From Fistularia commersonii (Eukaryota; Chordata; Actinopteri; Syngnathiformes; Fistulariidae): a stretch of DNA of 64,000 bases. The notes beneath the pieces are model-generated. The model had not been told where the DNA came from. It searched no databases and saw only the letters and a program-made list of their open reading frames with translations. Shown here piece after piece: positions 1 through 11,119 of this stretch; within the stretch, counting starts at the first letter, position 1; the number at the start of each line of letters is the position of its first letter. The position numbers and the translations under genes were made by a program. The DNA is taken from contig JBBMNZ010000030.1 of the NCBI GenBank assembly GCA_037954325.1, positions 10,798,501 through 10,862,500 of the forward strand, read 5' to 3'.

Positions 1-2314
1 GCAAAGCAGCGAACCCCTAACTGCTCCACGTGGTGCCGAGTGTCTGCAACGAGTGTTCAACGCAATAGATGCATTTCACTGCTGTTTGAAACCCCGGATG
101 GGACAAAAGAAATCACCTTCCTTCCATCCTGCTCCCCATCCATCCACATTTAACCACTTTGAAAGGACACAGGCAGGTCCAGTATGGTAAATGCGCTCAG
201 CTTGTGTAGAGCTTTCGCACCAGTGAATTGCCCAAATGCGCGATCGAAAGAGTGAATAGTTGTCTGTCTCTATATGTGGAATTACTTGGCGACCTGTCCA
301 AGGCGAACCCAACCTCTCGCCCGATAGCATCTGGGATAGACCAGCACCCCCCGTGACCCCGTGAGTAGGATAAGGTAGACAAAGGATGGACAGAGGGATA
401 AGTTGGTATTCTAGTAAGTATTTTGAACATTCTTGTTGTTGCAACGGGACTTGAATTTCTTCATTTGAAGAGTGAAACTTTCACCATGACCTGAATGACA
501 GAAACCTTCACAGATATTTTGAATATTGATCGCAAAACACATTTGCGGTTCCAAACGGCGGAAAGCAACCGTGCTCGGAAGAAGACAGTCGTGTGCAGAA
601 AAAGAACAAGTAGTAGTGATAATAAAATAAAAAAAAAAAAAAAAGCATAACATTTTCAGACTCTCCCTTCTACAAACCAACTTGTTATGTTCCCTTCTCT
701 CTCCCTCCAAAGTCACGGATGATTCCTTGCCAAGGACGCATCAAAATACAGTGGTGACAATTGTTTCCCGGTTATCACTTTCAGACAAACAGCTCGTTGT
801 CTTCGCACCAAATCGGGACGTTTTGCGTTCTGAGACAAAGCAGGAACAGGCTGACCTTTCCCCCAGTCGTTGAATGACTCACTCATATTTGTGTTGGAGT
901 CGCACACTCAGCTGTCACTAATGTTTTAGTGGTTTTACAGAAAACGTAATCTATGAGAATGCGGTGTTTCGTTACGATTTAAGAACATGTTGCGTTTCTG
1001 CTACATGATCCCCCCCGAGGCGGCACGATCTCATTCAATGAACCGACAATCTTCAAAATGTTCAGTCTTCATAAAAGCATCGTGCCCCCAGTGCTGGAAC
1101 TGAAGATTGAGAACATATGAGCATGTTATCGATGCTGACACCTCGTGATTCTCGCCGCTCAGCTGATTATTTCTCCTTTTGTCTAATTTCATGACCATTA
1201 TTGACATCCAAAAGCATTTTGTTTCTGCTATTTTGATTCCCGCCTGGAAGCGCAGCAGGAGCTCAAGGAATCATTATCATGTTTACAATAATTCCATTCA
1301 ACGTGTGACCGTTTCTGTGTAAATTAGAGTTACATCTGTTCTCCCGATATCACAAAAGGAAGTCGAAATGTAAAACTATTCTGATGAGACCAGTGAATTA
1401 ATCTCACCCAAAAAGGTCAAACCGATGGATCGAAACAAGGCTGACGGTTCTGGAGGGTGAGAGGAAGATTTAAATGGCAGGGGAATCTTTCAGTGTGTTT
1501 ATATTACAGAAAAATAATCCAGTCCCAAGACCTGGGATTTCATCCAAGATTATCGGGTATAAAGTAGAATCTTGAGACCTTGGATCCGTGATGTTCAAGG
1601 TCGGGATAGGATACGGATTTATTGCCGTCTTAATCGTGTGGTTTCTAAAACAGGTTTGAGAGAGTAAAATAAACCTTTCATTCAGAGAATAGAGGAGGAC
1701 CAAAAAGTCCAGGGGCCACAAATACAACGGACTACTAGATATCTTGAAACCTTCTGTGTTTCTTCTTTTGGATGGATCTCACTTTGGGGCTGCTTGGCCC
1801 AGAAACAAACACAAAAATACCCCGATTACATTTCCTGCAGGGAGATTGCAGTACACTCTCAACACTCCCAGTATCTGTCTGAAGCCCTTGCCACTAATCA
1901 ATTTCATGGTGTCATAGTCAGTGTTGTGGGAGTTCTGATCATTGTGGGGGAGTCAAGTCACCTTGGAAAAAAAAACAAAAAATGCTATTTTTATGTTTTG
2001 GAGTAATGTTTGAAGGGACCAATACGTACCACAGGCTTAGGCAGCTTGTATTTTATCGTTTATTTTAGGCTCAGGTCTTTTTGCTTTGTGTGCAAAGTCA
2101 GCAATGCTTATTCTTAATTAACTCCTGCAAATGTGTACATGAATCCGGACATTACCTGATCATCTCACAATGCCTATGCACCAACCAAAAACCTAAAATT
2201 ATAATCCAAACAAATTACTCACTCAAATACATAACTCTATTAAAATCCAATAGTCTGACAAGACCTACCTATATTTGCCGCTACTTGAAAAGGAAAATCC
2301 TGACACTGCCAATC
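1..2314. other. Unique sequence, no gene recognised
   Basis: No reading frame here looks like a conserved protein and no repeat family was recognised. A short poly(A) run lies at about 627-644. The stretch 1130-1330 is unusually rich in homeodomain-type ATTA cores, with a CAGCTG E-box, and reads like conserved non-coding DNA, but this cannot be tested from one sequence. Confidence 0.5.
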
Positions 2315-2350
2315 TAATATATATGTATATATATATGTGTGTGTGTGTGT
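2315..2350. repeat. (TA)n-(TG)n compound microsatellite
   Basis: An alternating TA tract with a TGTA interruption passes directly into a run of TG dinucleotides. This is a simple sequence repeat. Confidence 0.9.
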
Positions 2351-2481
2351 AACATGATTTATTATATCAAATATAAATCTGATGTCTGCCAAAGTATATA
2401 GAGTATATAGTAGTATCTATCGCTTTAATTTTATAGCCATCTGGCACAACAAAGCTATTCAGGGATATAAAGTTTTATCTT

Positions 2482-2538
2482 GCATGCACACACACACGCA
2501 CGCACGCACGCACACACGCACGCACGCACGCACGCACA
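2482..2538. repeat. (CACG)n/(CA)n microsatellite
   Basis: Tandem CACG tetranucleotides are interleaved with CA dinucleotides over about 57 bp. The tract is purely alternating purine-pyrimidine. Confidence 0.9.
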
Positions 2539-2559
2539 TTTACCTACATTTCTGTAATG

Positions 2560-3185
2560 TATTTTGAAAGCATATTCAATGCTCTGGTATTTATAGTGAA
2601 AAGGTGAAAGGGTGTGGCAGGATGAGAAAAGACACCAGAGACGAAGGCAAGTTCAAACTTAATTCCTTCAAGACTAAATTGACAAAGGATACAAATTGTA
2701 CCAGAAACACCCGTGACGGAAACCCTAATGTCCGCCACAAGTTCAGCTTTTTTTGCACAAAAAGTATTGTTCAGAACAAAGTAGCAAGAATTTTAAAACC
2801 AGTCAATTTTAGCTTTGCTTATATTTGTCCTGCTTTGTGTTCGATCAGATTTTAAGGTACTTCTAATGCCATAGTAAGGTATAAACGGGCACAACTCCTT
2901 TATTTCTATGACTCAAGACAACAATTATATAAAAAGAATTATCGTCATCCTCTTAAAATAATCTCCTGAGTCATTTTTTCAGATTTTTCAGGAAACACAA
3001 AAAACTGAACCACTTGACACACTCTTGACATAGGCAATTTCTACTAAAGGGGTAAAATGGCACAATCTGTTTAACTGAGGATGTAGGCAATTTTGCCAGA
3101 GGTGGTCAGCATCATGAGGAAAAAACATTTTTGGAAAAAAATGACTTAGGCGATTATTTTAAGAGGGTGACGTTATAATAAATTA
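2560..3185. other. Unrecognised AT-rich sequence
   Basis: No gene or named repeat is visible. Its 3' part may be degenerate sequence belonging to the L1-like copy that begins near 3190, but no motif supports that. Confidence 0.4.
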
Positions 3186-3189
3186 CAAA

Positions 3190-4424
3190 ATTCTGTTGTG
3201 CGCAGATGATGTATTATATTTAACAGAGCTCAGGTCAACAATTCCATATCGAAACGAGCTCATATCCAGTTATGGCCATTATTCTGCATATAAGGTAAAT
3301 CTAGAAAAGACAGAGGCTATAGATGTGAATGATCTGGTTTCAGAAACAGTTAAGGTGCAAAGTATATTCAGGTAGCCCAATGAAGGCATTTAATATTTAG
3401 GCATCTGTATTACCAATCTCTACATAGCCTCTATAACGTAAACTACAATAAAATAATCCAGCATATTACTAGTGATCTGGAAAAATGGTCTCTGCTCCCG
3501 CTCTCCCTACTGGATCGACTAGAAAGTATCCACATGAATGTCCTGCCTGGATTGCTTTATTTATTCCACATGTATCCTGTAGAAAATCCTACATCAACCT
3601 TAATAAACTATCAAAATTTGTCTTGCAAAATAAGCACCCTAGAATAACTTTTAAAACTTTACAATCTCTCACGTCAGATAGAGGTCTTAAATTTCCAAAC
3701 CCGAAATATTATTTCTGGGCTGCACAAATGAAGACAATGATTGTATGGATTCAGAATGATCCATCCACACGATGGCTTAACATTGAGTAAAGCAGGGATA
3801 GAGATATGGATTGAGGCAAACCGGACCACAAATCCAAACTCCTGGAGAGAATTCAAGTAAAAAGTAATTATAAGGTTTTTCAGAACACCGGAAATAACCG
3901 TTGAGATGGGGCCGACATGTTGGTGTTCTTGCTGGAGCAATTTTGATAAAGACACAGCCAACCACACACATATTCTGGCTTTCTCCTAAACAAAGTCTAT
4001 TTTGGAAGGAGATCTTTGACGCCCTTAAAGCGGTTTTCAAACGGGACGTTACACGAAGCCCTGCATTAACTGCATTATTAGAGCCAACCCATATGGGCAC
4101 AGACAGAAAGAATGAAAAATACCTCCTAAAAATATTGCTCACAGCAGCATAAAAATGCATAACTATCAGATGGTTAAAACTGGATCCCCCCCAAATATGT
4201 GGAGCCAAAAAGTATGGGACATTTACCAGATGGAGTAAAATACATATTTATTAAGACACCTGTCATGTCTTTTACTTTACCCCCCCACCCCGATTTTTGT
4301 GTTACTCTTTCCTACATATTTACTTATTATCATGTCATCTCATTATATATTGCAGATGTACGTATCATATAGAAAAATTAGATAAAAATTGAGTTAAGAA
4401 AAAAATCTGACTTAATTAAAGCCT
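3190..4424 (+). mobile_element. L1-like LINE, 5'-truncated and internally deleted copy (dead)
   Basis: The copy enters within the reverse-transcriptase domain. The catalytic box reads C-A-D-D at 3199-3210, where the related copy at 47383 has Y-A-D-D. Downstream, fragments of the thumb/C-terminal region (about 3485-3780) and the terminal Cys-His region with a W-x-C/H-I-F-W type motif (about 3925-4030) line up with the longer copy at 44.2-50.3 kb. At about 3787-3810 roughly 440 bp present in the longer copy are missing. Several stops and frameshifts make it non-functional. Both copies end in a related A-rich tail. This copy keeps the uninterrupted equivalent of the hAT insertion site found in the other one (about 4085-4115). 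Confidence 0.85.
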
Positions 4425-4429
4425 GTGTT

Positions 4430-4994
4430 TTGTAATAAGCCTCAGGCTCCCAGGTTGCTGTGTGTTCCCAGAAATAAAGACATCAGCGAGCTGGAGGCCC
4501 TTTTCCTGTCTTGCTCCTTCTCAGGAGTATCTCGCTCGCCGACATCAGTGAAATTGAAAAGTCGTCAGTAAATATTAACTTCCAGGTATCCCGAGGTGTC
4601 AGATTATCTATGATGAAGATGTTTATGCTGATGCGCGTCAGTGTTCCTGATTCATTGATTCGTCTAAATGACCAACTGTTCCAAAAATTTTTGTATATGC
4701 ACTCATTGACTTTCCCTTGTGCCAAAATCCACATCTAGAAGCCAAATTCAGATTGAAAAGAAGCTAACAAGGCACTACAGCAAATAAAAGGCAAACTTAC
4801 CAGCAAGCTAACAACCCAAAAAAGAATATACCGTCACCAGCAGCAGTCTGAAGCATGTTATTGAGGTTTTCAAGTGAGCGCCCTCTTTCAGCGATGTTTT
4901 GTTAAGTTCGGCCCAAAACACCTCAAGAAGGCTTAGAGGGAAATTCAGCAACCTGGAAACATCCCCCTCCATGCTGCATCGCAGCACCTACCTA
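4430..4994. other. Unrecognised sequence
   Basis: No gene was recognised. The stretch 4740-5470 and its continuation beyond the MITE look like one block, possibly an older repeat, but no family could be named. Confidence 0.35.
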
Positions 4995-5235
4995 CAGGAC
5001 TGTCTCAGAAAATTAGAATGCAATTAAATGCAATAAAAAAAAAACCAAGAATTACTTTTTCATGATATTCTAACATTTTGAGATAGGATTTTTGAGTTTT
5101 CTTAAGATGTAAGCCATAATCAGCAATATTAAAATTATAAAAGGCTTGCAATATTTCAGTTGATTTGTAATGAGAATGTACGACATTTTTGTTTTTGTAA
5201 TTGCATCACAGAAGATAAAGAACTTTACAGTCCTG
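4995..5235. mobile_element. Mariner/Tc1-type MITE, copy 1 (deleted right end)
   Basis: The left end starts CAGGACTGTCTCAGAAAATT after a TA. The right end finishes in CAGTCCTG followed by TA, as expected for TA-target mariner/Tc1 elements. The body shares long stretches (AAGCCATAATCAGCAATATT, TTTCAGTTGATTTGTAATGA) with the copy at 50649, which lies in the other orientation. About 20 bp of the right inverted repeat are missing, so the ends are no longer symmetrical. It has no coding capacity. Confidence 0.8.
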
Positions 5236-5239
5236 TACC

Positions 5240-7125
5240 TTAGCTACCTCCCGAGCCACCATGGTTCCTCTTTAACCACTAACTTGCTCATTGTGCTGCC
5301 AGTGACATGTTGCTGACTGCAAGTTTCAGGCTCCGTCCGCAAATGCCCTGCTCAGTAAAGGCAATGACAGACTGCCACAAAACCACGGCAACCTTGCCTA
5401 CACCTGCTGCCATCTCAGCATACCTAGCGCTCTTAAGCTAACAAGCCTCCTCAACTCGATCGTCCCAGGAGGCGCGACCCAATTCTGGGACGACTAAAGA
5501 CACAGTCTAATAGATATATATTAATGATATGGGTGTCTTTTACATTTTTCCAAAATAACTGAAAAAAGAAGAACATATACCAGCACCACCGTAGGCAGAA
5601 GTAGCCGCAGACACTCCGACAGAGCATGAATATCCCTCCCGTCCGGCAATCATCCCGAGAAGAGCAGAATCAACAAGCAGTGACTCTGTTTGGAACGTGT
5701 CCGCCGTCTTGGTCCCTCTGGTGCTTCCACGCCGGAGCAACATTCTTTCTAGTCGTGTCCAGCTCCACAACGTGGCTGGGCACTGCACCAGGGTTCAGTT
5801 GTAATTCTCCACATAACAACAGCAAGAACTGTAGAGGCTGTGCTTGTCTGCCATCTTTTTCATTGTAATACTCCTTTTGGCGGAAGATGGGATGGGTAAC
5901 TAAACATCCATGTCCAATGTAAGTCAGCCTTGGTGTTTTTCCCAGAGAAGTGGAGAATCCAAGAGAAGCTGATTAATTACTTGCCAAACAAAGGTCTTGA
6001 ACAGGCGCTACAATCAGAAGCCACAAGCAAAAATGTCTCCTTCTTTGTACCTGTTGGAGTCTTGACTGGGATTCAGGAGTGTCTTTGAGTTGGAGCATTT
6101 TTTTGTGCAAAGTAGAAGAGAAGAAAACGCTAGAAATAAAGTAAGGTGTGGAGCCTAACAAACCACAGCAACCTACTGCGGCCTTTCAGCTGACCTCACT
6201 TCCTGTGTCCAACCCTGATATATGCCTGCTCAGAATCAGAATAGTGTCAGGACCCCGTGTCTGCAGGATAATGTTGAAGCTGCTTGGTGGTTTTCAGCCA
6301 AATCATTCCCACTCAGCGCCACAGCAGTTCCAATCATATGAACCTTGATCAATCATTTTGACCTCCAAATGCTGAGGAAACTGGATTTAGGTGGCCTCCT
6401 ATAGACTTGCCCTTAAAAGAAACATAACAATAGGCCAATGTATTTCAGATGGCTTGGTCTTTACCAGGTATTAATAGGATACACAAAGAACAAGATGAAC
6501 GGTCGACCTGATTAGCAAGTTGTTGATGAGTCTTTCCATTAAAAGTAAATAAAAGGCAGTTCCACAGGTTATTGTTTGACCTTTGTCTTTCTTAAAATGT
6601 ATATACATTCACAATCAACGATGATCAGCCTGTGTTGTATCAGTTCTATGCTGAAAGCGCAAATATATTTTTAATATCGATGCTGTATATGTGTTTGTGA
6701 AACATGTATGAAATGCTGATTTGAGCGTACACTTCAAACTATATCTATAAGCTGTTGGTTTTCCTTACTAGGTTTTGGAGTTCTTACAGTCTATGAGTGT
6801 GATATCATCCACCTCAGACACTATTTAACTCTACAAACTTACTTTTCCCTGCTATCAGCCAGGTCACATTTAGTGATGCACTTCCGAAACAAAACATTCT
6901 TCTCATGATTAATTGACTTGGAAAAAAAAATAAAAAATCAATGTCACACACAGTTGGGAAATTATATGAAGGAGAGGACACACGCGAGAATCTGTCTAAA
7001 ATAATGTGACCTTCAAATCTCTGGATAACACGTACCATGACAGGAATCTATTTTATAGATGAGTCAACCAGGACAGAAGTTTGAGCCTCCAAGGGGTAGA
7101 AGGGAGTTTATTTATTTGTTTTTCA
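5240..7125. other. Unrecognised sequence with short spurious ORFs
   Basis: No conserved protein is recognised. Between 5540 and 5870 both strands stay open for about 80 codons in GC-richer DNA. This may be transposon or 5'-exon sequence, but nothing identifies it. Confidence 0.35.
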
Positions 7126-7127
7126 AA

Positions 7128-7167
7128 TTTTTTTTTTTTTCAATTTTTTTTTTTTTTTTTTTTTTTC
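7128..7167. repeat. Poly(T) tract
   Basis: Two long T runs (about 13 and 24 nt) are separated by CAA. This could be the poly(A) tail of an old minus-strand retroposon, but no body was recognised beside it. Confidence 0.7.
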
Positions 7168-7169
7168 CC

Positions 7170-8735
7170 CTGTCCACAAATCATTACCTGGGAGCTGTTT
7201 GCTCAAATCTGTCCTTCCAGTCTCAGAAAATCAATTGTTTCACACAGTTTGTGCAAAGTATGACCGGAAAGAAGTAAAATTCTCAGGAGGGTTATATTGA
7301 TATAATTTTGAACTTGGAATAAAATTGAATGAAAATTAACTTTTTTTTTAAAGAATGAAAACCCCAAAACCCACACAAAAGCCAGGTAAATAAAAGTGAA
7401 TCCTAATCTTCATGTGCCAGTCAGAATGCAGCGATGAACCTTTTAAAAGACCCAGCTAGTTATTTATGTCACATCTGATGATGGAATTAAACTTATCAGT
7501 CACTTGAATTTTGATTTTACTGTTTACAGATGTGCTTCACACAACCAGCTTCTCATCCCACATTCAGACACCAGAGACACAATTAACGCATTTTACCAAT
7601 CTCGTGGTTCGGTTCATCCTTCTTCAAAATAGGAGATGAAAAGAAGAATAACAAAATAGAGCTAAATTTATAAATATATATGAGTTTTAGTCAAGAAAAT
7701 ACCCAGTTGATGGTAAAATGCCCATTTAATAAGCAAAAGCTGTTGTTGGCCTCACACAAGCCTAAAATACAACTGTTCCGGCCAGATTCCAGGTAATAAA
7801 AAACAGGAATGCCTTGCGCACAAAATTCCCAGCAACCCCAAAATCACACAGATAACAAGCATCAACTTAAACCCCAACATTCGTTACTCGCTATAATAAA
7901 CTAGGGGCAACAATTGTTTCCCAACCTGTTGGGTAAAATTCAACATTTTCCGTGTGGTTTGAATTTGGTTAGAAGGAATCCTCATGGCAGCAACACCCAT
8001 CGGAATTGTCTTTCAATATTGGAAAAGTCCTTTTTGTTTTCCTCACATCTGATCAGTGAACAGGATCATAGTTAAATATAATATTGTTGAGATAGGTGAT
8101 CTCATTATTTTTATTTGAGTTTACATTTTCGTGTACATATTAAGATATGTTGTATTTGTATTTGCTCTCAGGAAATGTATGACACTTTTTATAAAAAGGT
8201 TTGGGACTTGTTTTAGTTTTTGCGACAGTTCAGCTAATTCACCGTTAGTTTTTACGTCAATTATTTTTTTTTGTATAGCAGTGCTGGCGGGAGTTTTCCC
8301 TCACTCTGTATCGTATATGTCCCATGGCTAACCGATGTTGATTCCCGGAGCTGTGAAGAAGAAAATAAAAGACAATTCAAACAATAAAACTTGTGTATTC
8401 CTTCCAACACATGTAAAACAAAGAAGCTGCAAACCTAAACGCAACAAATATCATTACATTTGGTCTCTCTATTGAGTTCTTCTAGTACTTGATTTTATAT
8501 TACCATGTAATATATACATAGCAGTATGTAATCAAAAGTGTATATAGCACACAGTACTGAAGATAAAATCATCCCGTGACTGAAATATTGCTGAAACAAG
8601 AGAACCTCAGGGGTCATATGATGACCCTGATGTATTGTGGTAAGCTGGGGCTTAGCAAAGTCACAACAGGAGTCAAGGATAGCTTGCTCTCATGATTTTG
8701 CTCATTATGAGCTGATTTTTGTTCACAGACAATGA
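7170..8735. other. Unrecognised AT-rich sequence
   Basis: No gene, RNA or named repeat was recognised. Confidence 0.4.
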
Positions 8736-8739
8736 ACAA

Positions 8740-8850
8740 GGGAAACCCAGGAGCGTCTTTCTCAGCGCTAACCGTTAGGCTGAGGGTGAATCCCCGTTAC
8801 GACAACTAACGGTGCATGTTAGTGTCGCACATCACTCTGACAGGATCCTG
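8740..8850 (+). repeat. About 110-bp dispersed repeat, copy 1
   Basis: The segment contains AAACCCAGG, then CTCAGCGCTAACCGTTAG, then GAGGGT and ACTAACGGTGCATG. It matches the reverse complement of 28690-28800 block by block. It contains a small inverted repeat (ACCGTTAG / CTAACGGT). The family is unknown. Confidence 0.6.
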
Positions 8851-9059
8851 GAGTTCCGCCGCCCAGTCTCGCCAGCAACACGGCACAATACAAAAGACAC
8901 TGTGAAGCAAAAAAGTGAACAAATGTTTCTCTTCCGATCGTAATGTTCTCGGTTGAATTATCTCTCTTTCTGCTTTTTCTCATCCATCCCAAGGGAATGG
9001 CTGTTGGTGAGAAGCACACAAGATCGGACAACATGTGGCTCAGAAGACCTTCCATGAAG

Positions 9060-10230
9060 AAGACCCAGTTTTCTCTTGGCTGGATGCGGGTCACCGGGTG
9101 GTAGCCGGAGTGGGGGACCTTGGTGGTCCGATCCTCAGCTGCAGGGGCTGGCTTTTGGAACATGGATGCCACCTCTCTGGCAGGAATACTTCGGAGACCT
9201 GCTCAACAATGTTGAAACACCTTCCAGGGAGGAAGCACAGCCAAGGGACTCTGGAGAAGACACACCTATTTCCGGGGTTGAAGTTGCTGAAGCAGTCGAA
9301 AAGCTCCTCAGTAGCAGGGCCCCCTGAGTTCCTCAAGGCTCTAGATGCCGTTAGGGCTGTCCTGGCTGACATGCCTCTGCCGCGATGAGTGGATGTCAGG
9401 GACAGTGCCGCCAGACTGGCAGACCGGGGTGGTGATCAATCTTTTTAAAAAGGGGTGTGCTCCAACTACAACTCCTCCCTCTCCCTGGTAAGGTCTATTC
9501 AGCAGTGCTGGAGAAGAGGGTCACCCGGGCTGTTGAACCTCAGATCCAGAGGAGCAGTGTGGTTTTCATCCTGGTCTTGGAACAGTGGACCAGCTCTATA
9601 CCCTTGGCAGGATCTTCAAGGAGGCATGGAAGTTTGCCCAACTAGTCTATATGTGTTTTGTTGACCTGGAGAAGGCATTCGATCGTGTCCCGCGGGCAAT
9701 CCTATGGGGGTCGCTCCGGGAGTATGGGGTATCAAACCCCGTGATACAGACTGTTCGTTCCCTGTATTAGTCGAGTCGGAGCTTGGTCCGCATTGCCGGA
9801 CCCGTTTCTGATGAGAGTTGGACTCCCCCAGGGCCGCCCTTTGTCACCGATTCTGTTCATAACTCTTGCGGACAGAATTTCTAGGCGCAGCCGGGGCGTC
9901 AAAGAGATTAGGTTTGGTGGCTGCAGGATCGAGTCTCTGCTTTTTAGAGAGGAGCCAGATGAGGTGGTTGCGGCATCTGGTCAGGATGCCTCCTGGACGC
10001 CTCCAACAGGAGGTATTCCAGTCATGTCCATCTCGGAGGAGACCATGGACCCAGGACATGCTGGAGAGACTAGGTCTCCAGGCTGGCCTGGGAACATCTT
10101 GGGGTCCCCCAGAGGAGGTGGACCATGTGGTGGGGGAGAGGGAGGTCTGGGCCTCACTGCTCCAGCTGCTGCCCCTGCAACCCGACTCCGTATAAGCAGG
10201 GGAAGGTGGATGGATAATCTGTAGAAAGTG
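9060..10230 (+). mobile_element. Rex3: Rex3 (RTE-clade LINE), doubly internally deleted copy
   Basis: The reverse-transcriptase region includes a block reading W-Q-E-Y-F-G-D-L (from about 9178), then V-Y-M-C-F-V-D-L-E-K-A-F-D-R-V-P (about 9645-9700). The 3' region reads M-R-W-L-R-H-L-V-R-M-P (about 9960). Sequences matching the recalled Rex3 primer sites occur at about 9414 (TGGCAGACCGGGGTGGTG) and 9829 (CAGGGCCGCCCTTTGTCACC). The first 120 bp look like the start of the endonuclease region, after which the copy jumps straight into the RT region. A second jump near 9945 goes from just before the expected A-D-D box to the C-terminal tail, so the catalytic box is absent. Frameshifts and stops are also present. 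The end is a short GGATGGATAA tail. Confidence 0.88.
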
Positions 10231-10234
10231 GAAA

Positions 10235-10620
10235 AGGTATAATAATATTGAGTTTGAGTGAACTCCTGAGCTCTGCATGTCTAGTCATTTATCAACATAG
10301 TGGTTAATTTTGTGTTTGTTCAATTGAGCCAAATATGCAAATGTATTATTGAATCACTCTCAAAATTCAAATTGCCTGCAAAAATGCATCTTTAGTTTAG
10401 ATATTCGGCGGGTTAAGGAGATCCTGCTATTTATTAAACGGTTGTGACATTTTTATGCCCAGGAAGAGCGAGGTGTCCTCACAAGGAGATCTAAGTAGTG
10501 TTTGAGACCAAACTTATGGCCGTCATTTTAGTTTCCGCAACATTAATTCATCTGCAAGACGAATTGTTTCGATTTCTTTACAGTAGATTACCTTCCCACA
10601 AAAATGTGTGATTTTGTCTT
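10235..10620. other. Unrecognised AT-rich sequence
   Basis: Nothing recognisable lies between the Rex3 tail and the Gypsy relic. Confidence 0.4.
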
Positions 10621-10624
10621 CATT

Positions 10625-11115
10625 TTATCATTAAAGAAGGTAGACGGACCACCAGGTCTACATAAACAGGCTTGAAACGCCTTGCCAGAATTGGAAATGG
10701 TTCAAGGGGCGTCCTCTTGTGCTGGTGAACCTTAGCAGGTCAGCAAGCCACACATGCAGCTGCGCACCGCTAGTGAAGGCCAGGCCTGACAAACGTGGAA
10801 CCGGGGAACTTCATGGACACCGGAACTTCAGGGTGCGAGAGGGAGTGAATTGAATCGAAGACTTGACGGCGCCAGGGCACTAGAACGGCGAGGGCGGCCA
10901 TTGGAAACGTCACAGAGGAGGGCAGGACTACCTTCCTGAACCACTGCATCCAAACCACTCTGGTCTAATTCCTGTGCACGTTGAGCTAAGGGAGAGGACA
11001 TCCAGGTCACTGAGCTGGTCGGCAGCCATAGTCAAGAAATCCACTCTGAGGTGCACAGGACACACAAAGACATGTGACAGAAATTCAGCAACAGGTTTGG
11101 ATTTCCCAGCCACAT
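10625..11115 (-). pseudogene. Gypsy/Ty3-like LTR retrotransposon integrase fragment
   Basis: Read on the minus strand, several frames together give the zinc-binding N-terminus typical of Gypsy integrases. A G-R-P-R stretch (about 10885) is followed by W-R-R-Q-V-F-D-S-I-H-S-L-S-H-P (about 10800-10870), which provides the two histidines. A C-x-A-C-V-A-C stretch (about 10745-10770) provides the cysteines. Downstream, P-L-E-P-F and a V-Y-V-D-L stretch (about 10640-10710) sit where the integrase core begins. At least one stop and two frame changes interrupt it. No LTR, primer site or catalytic core was found, so it is a small inactive relic. Confidence 0.65.
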
Positions 11116-11119
11116 TCGA

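Noticed and set aside
3777..4208. 143-codon minus-strand ORF
   Set aside because: Antisense to the L1-like C-terminal region. No independent support.
9844..10278. 144-codon minus-strand ORF
   Set aside because: Antisense to Rex3.
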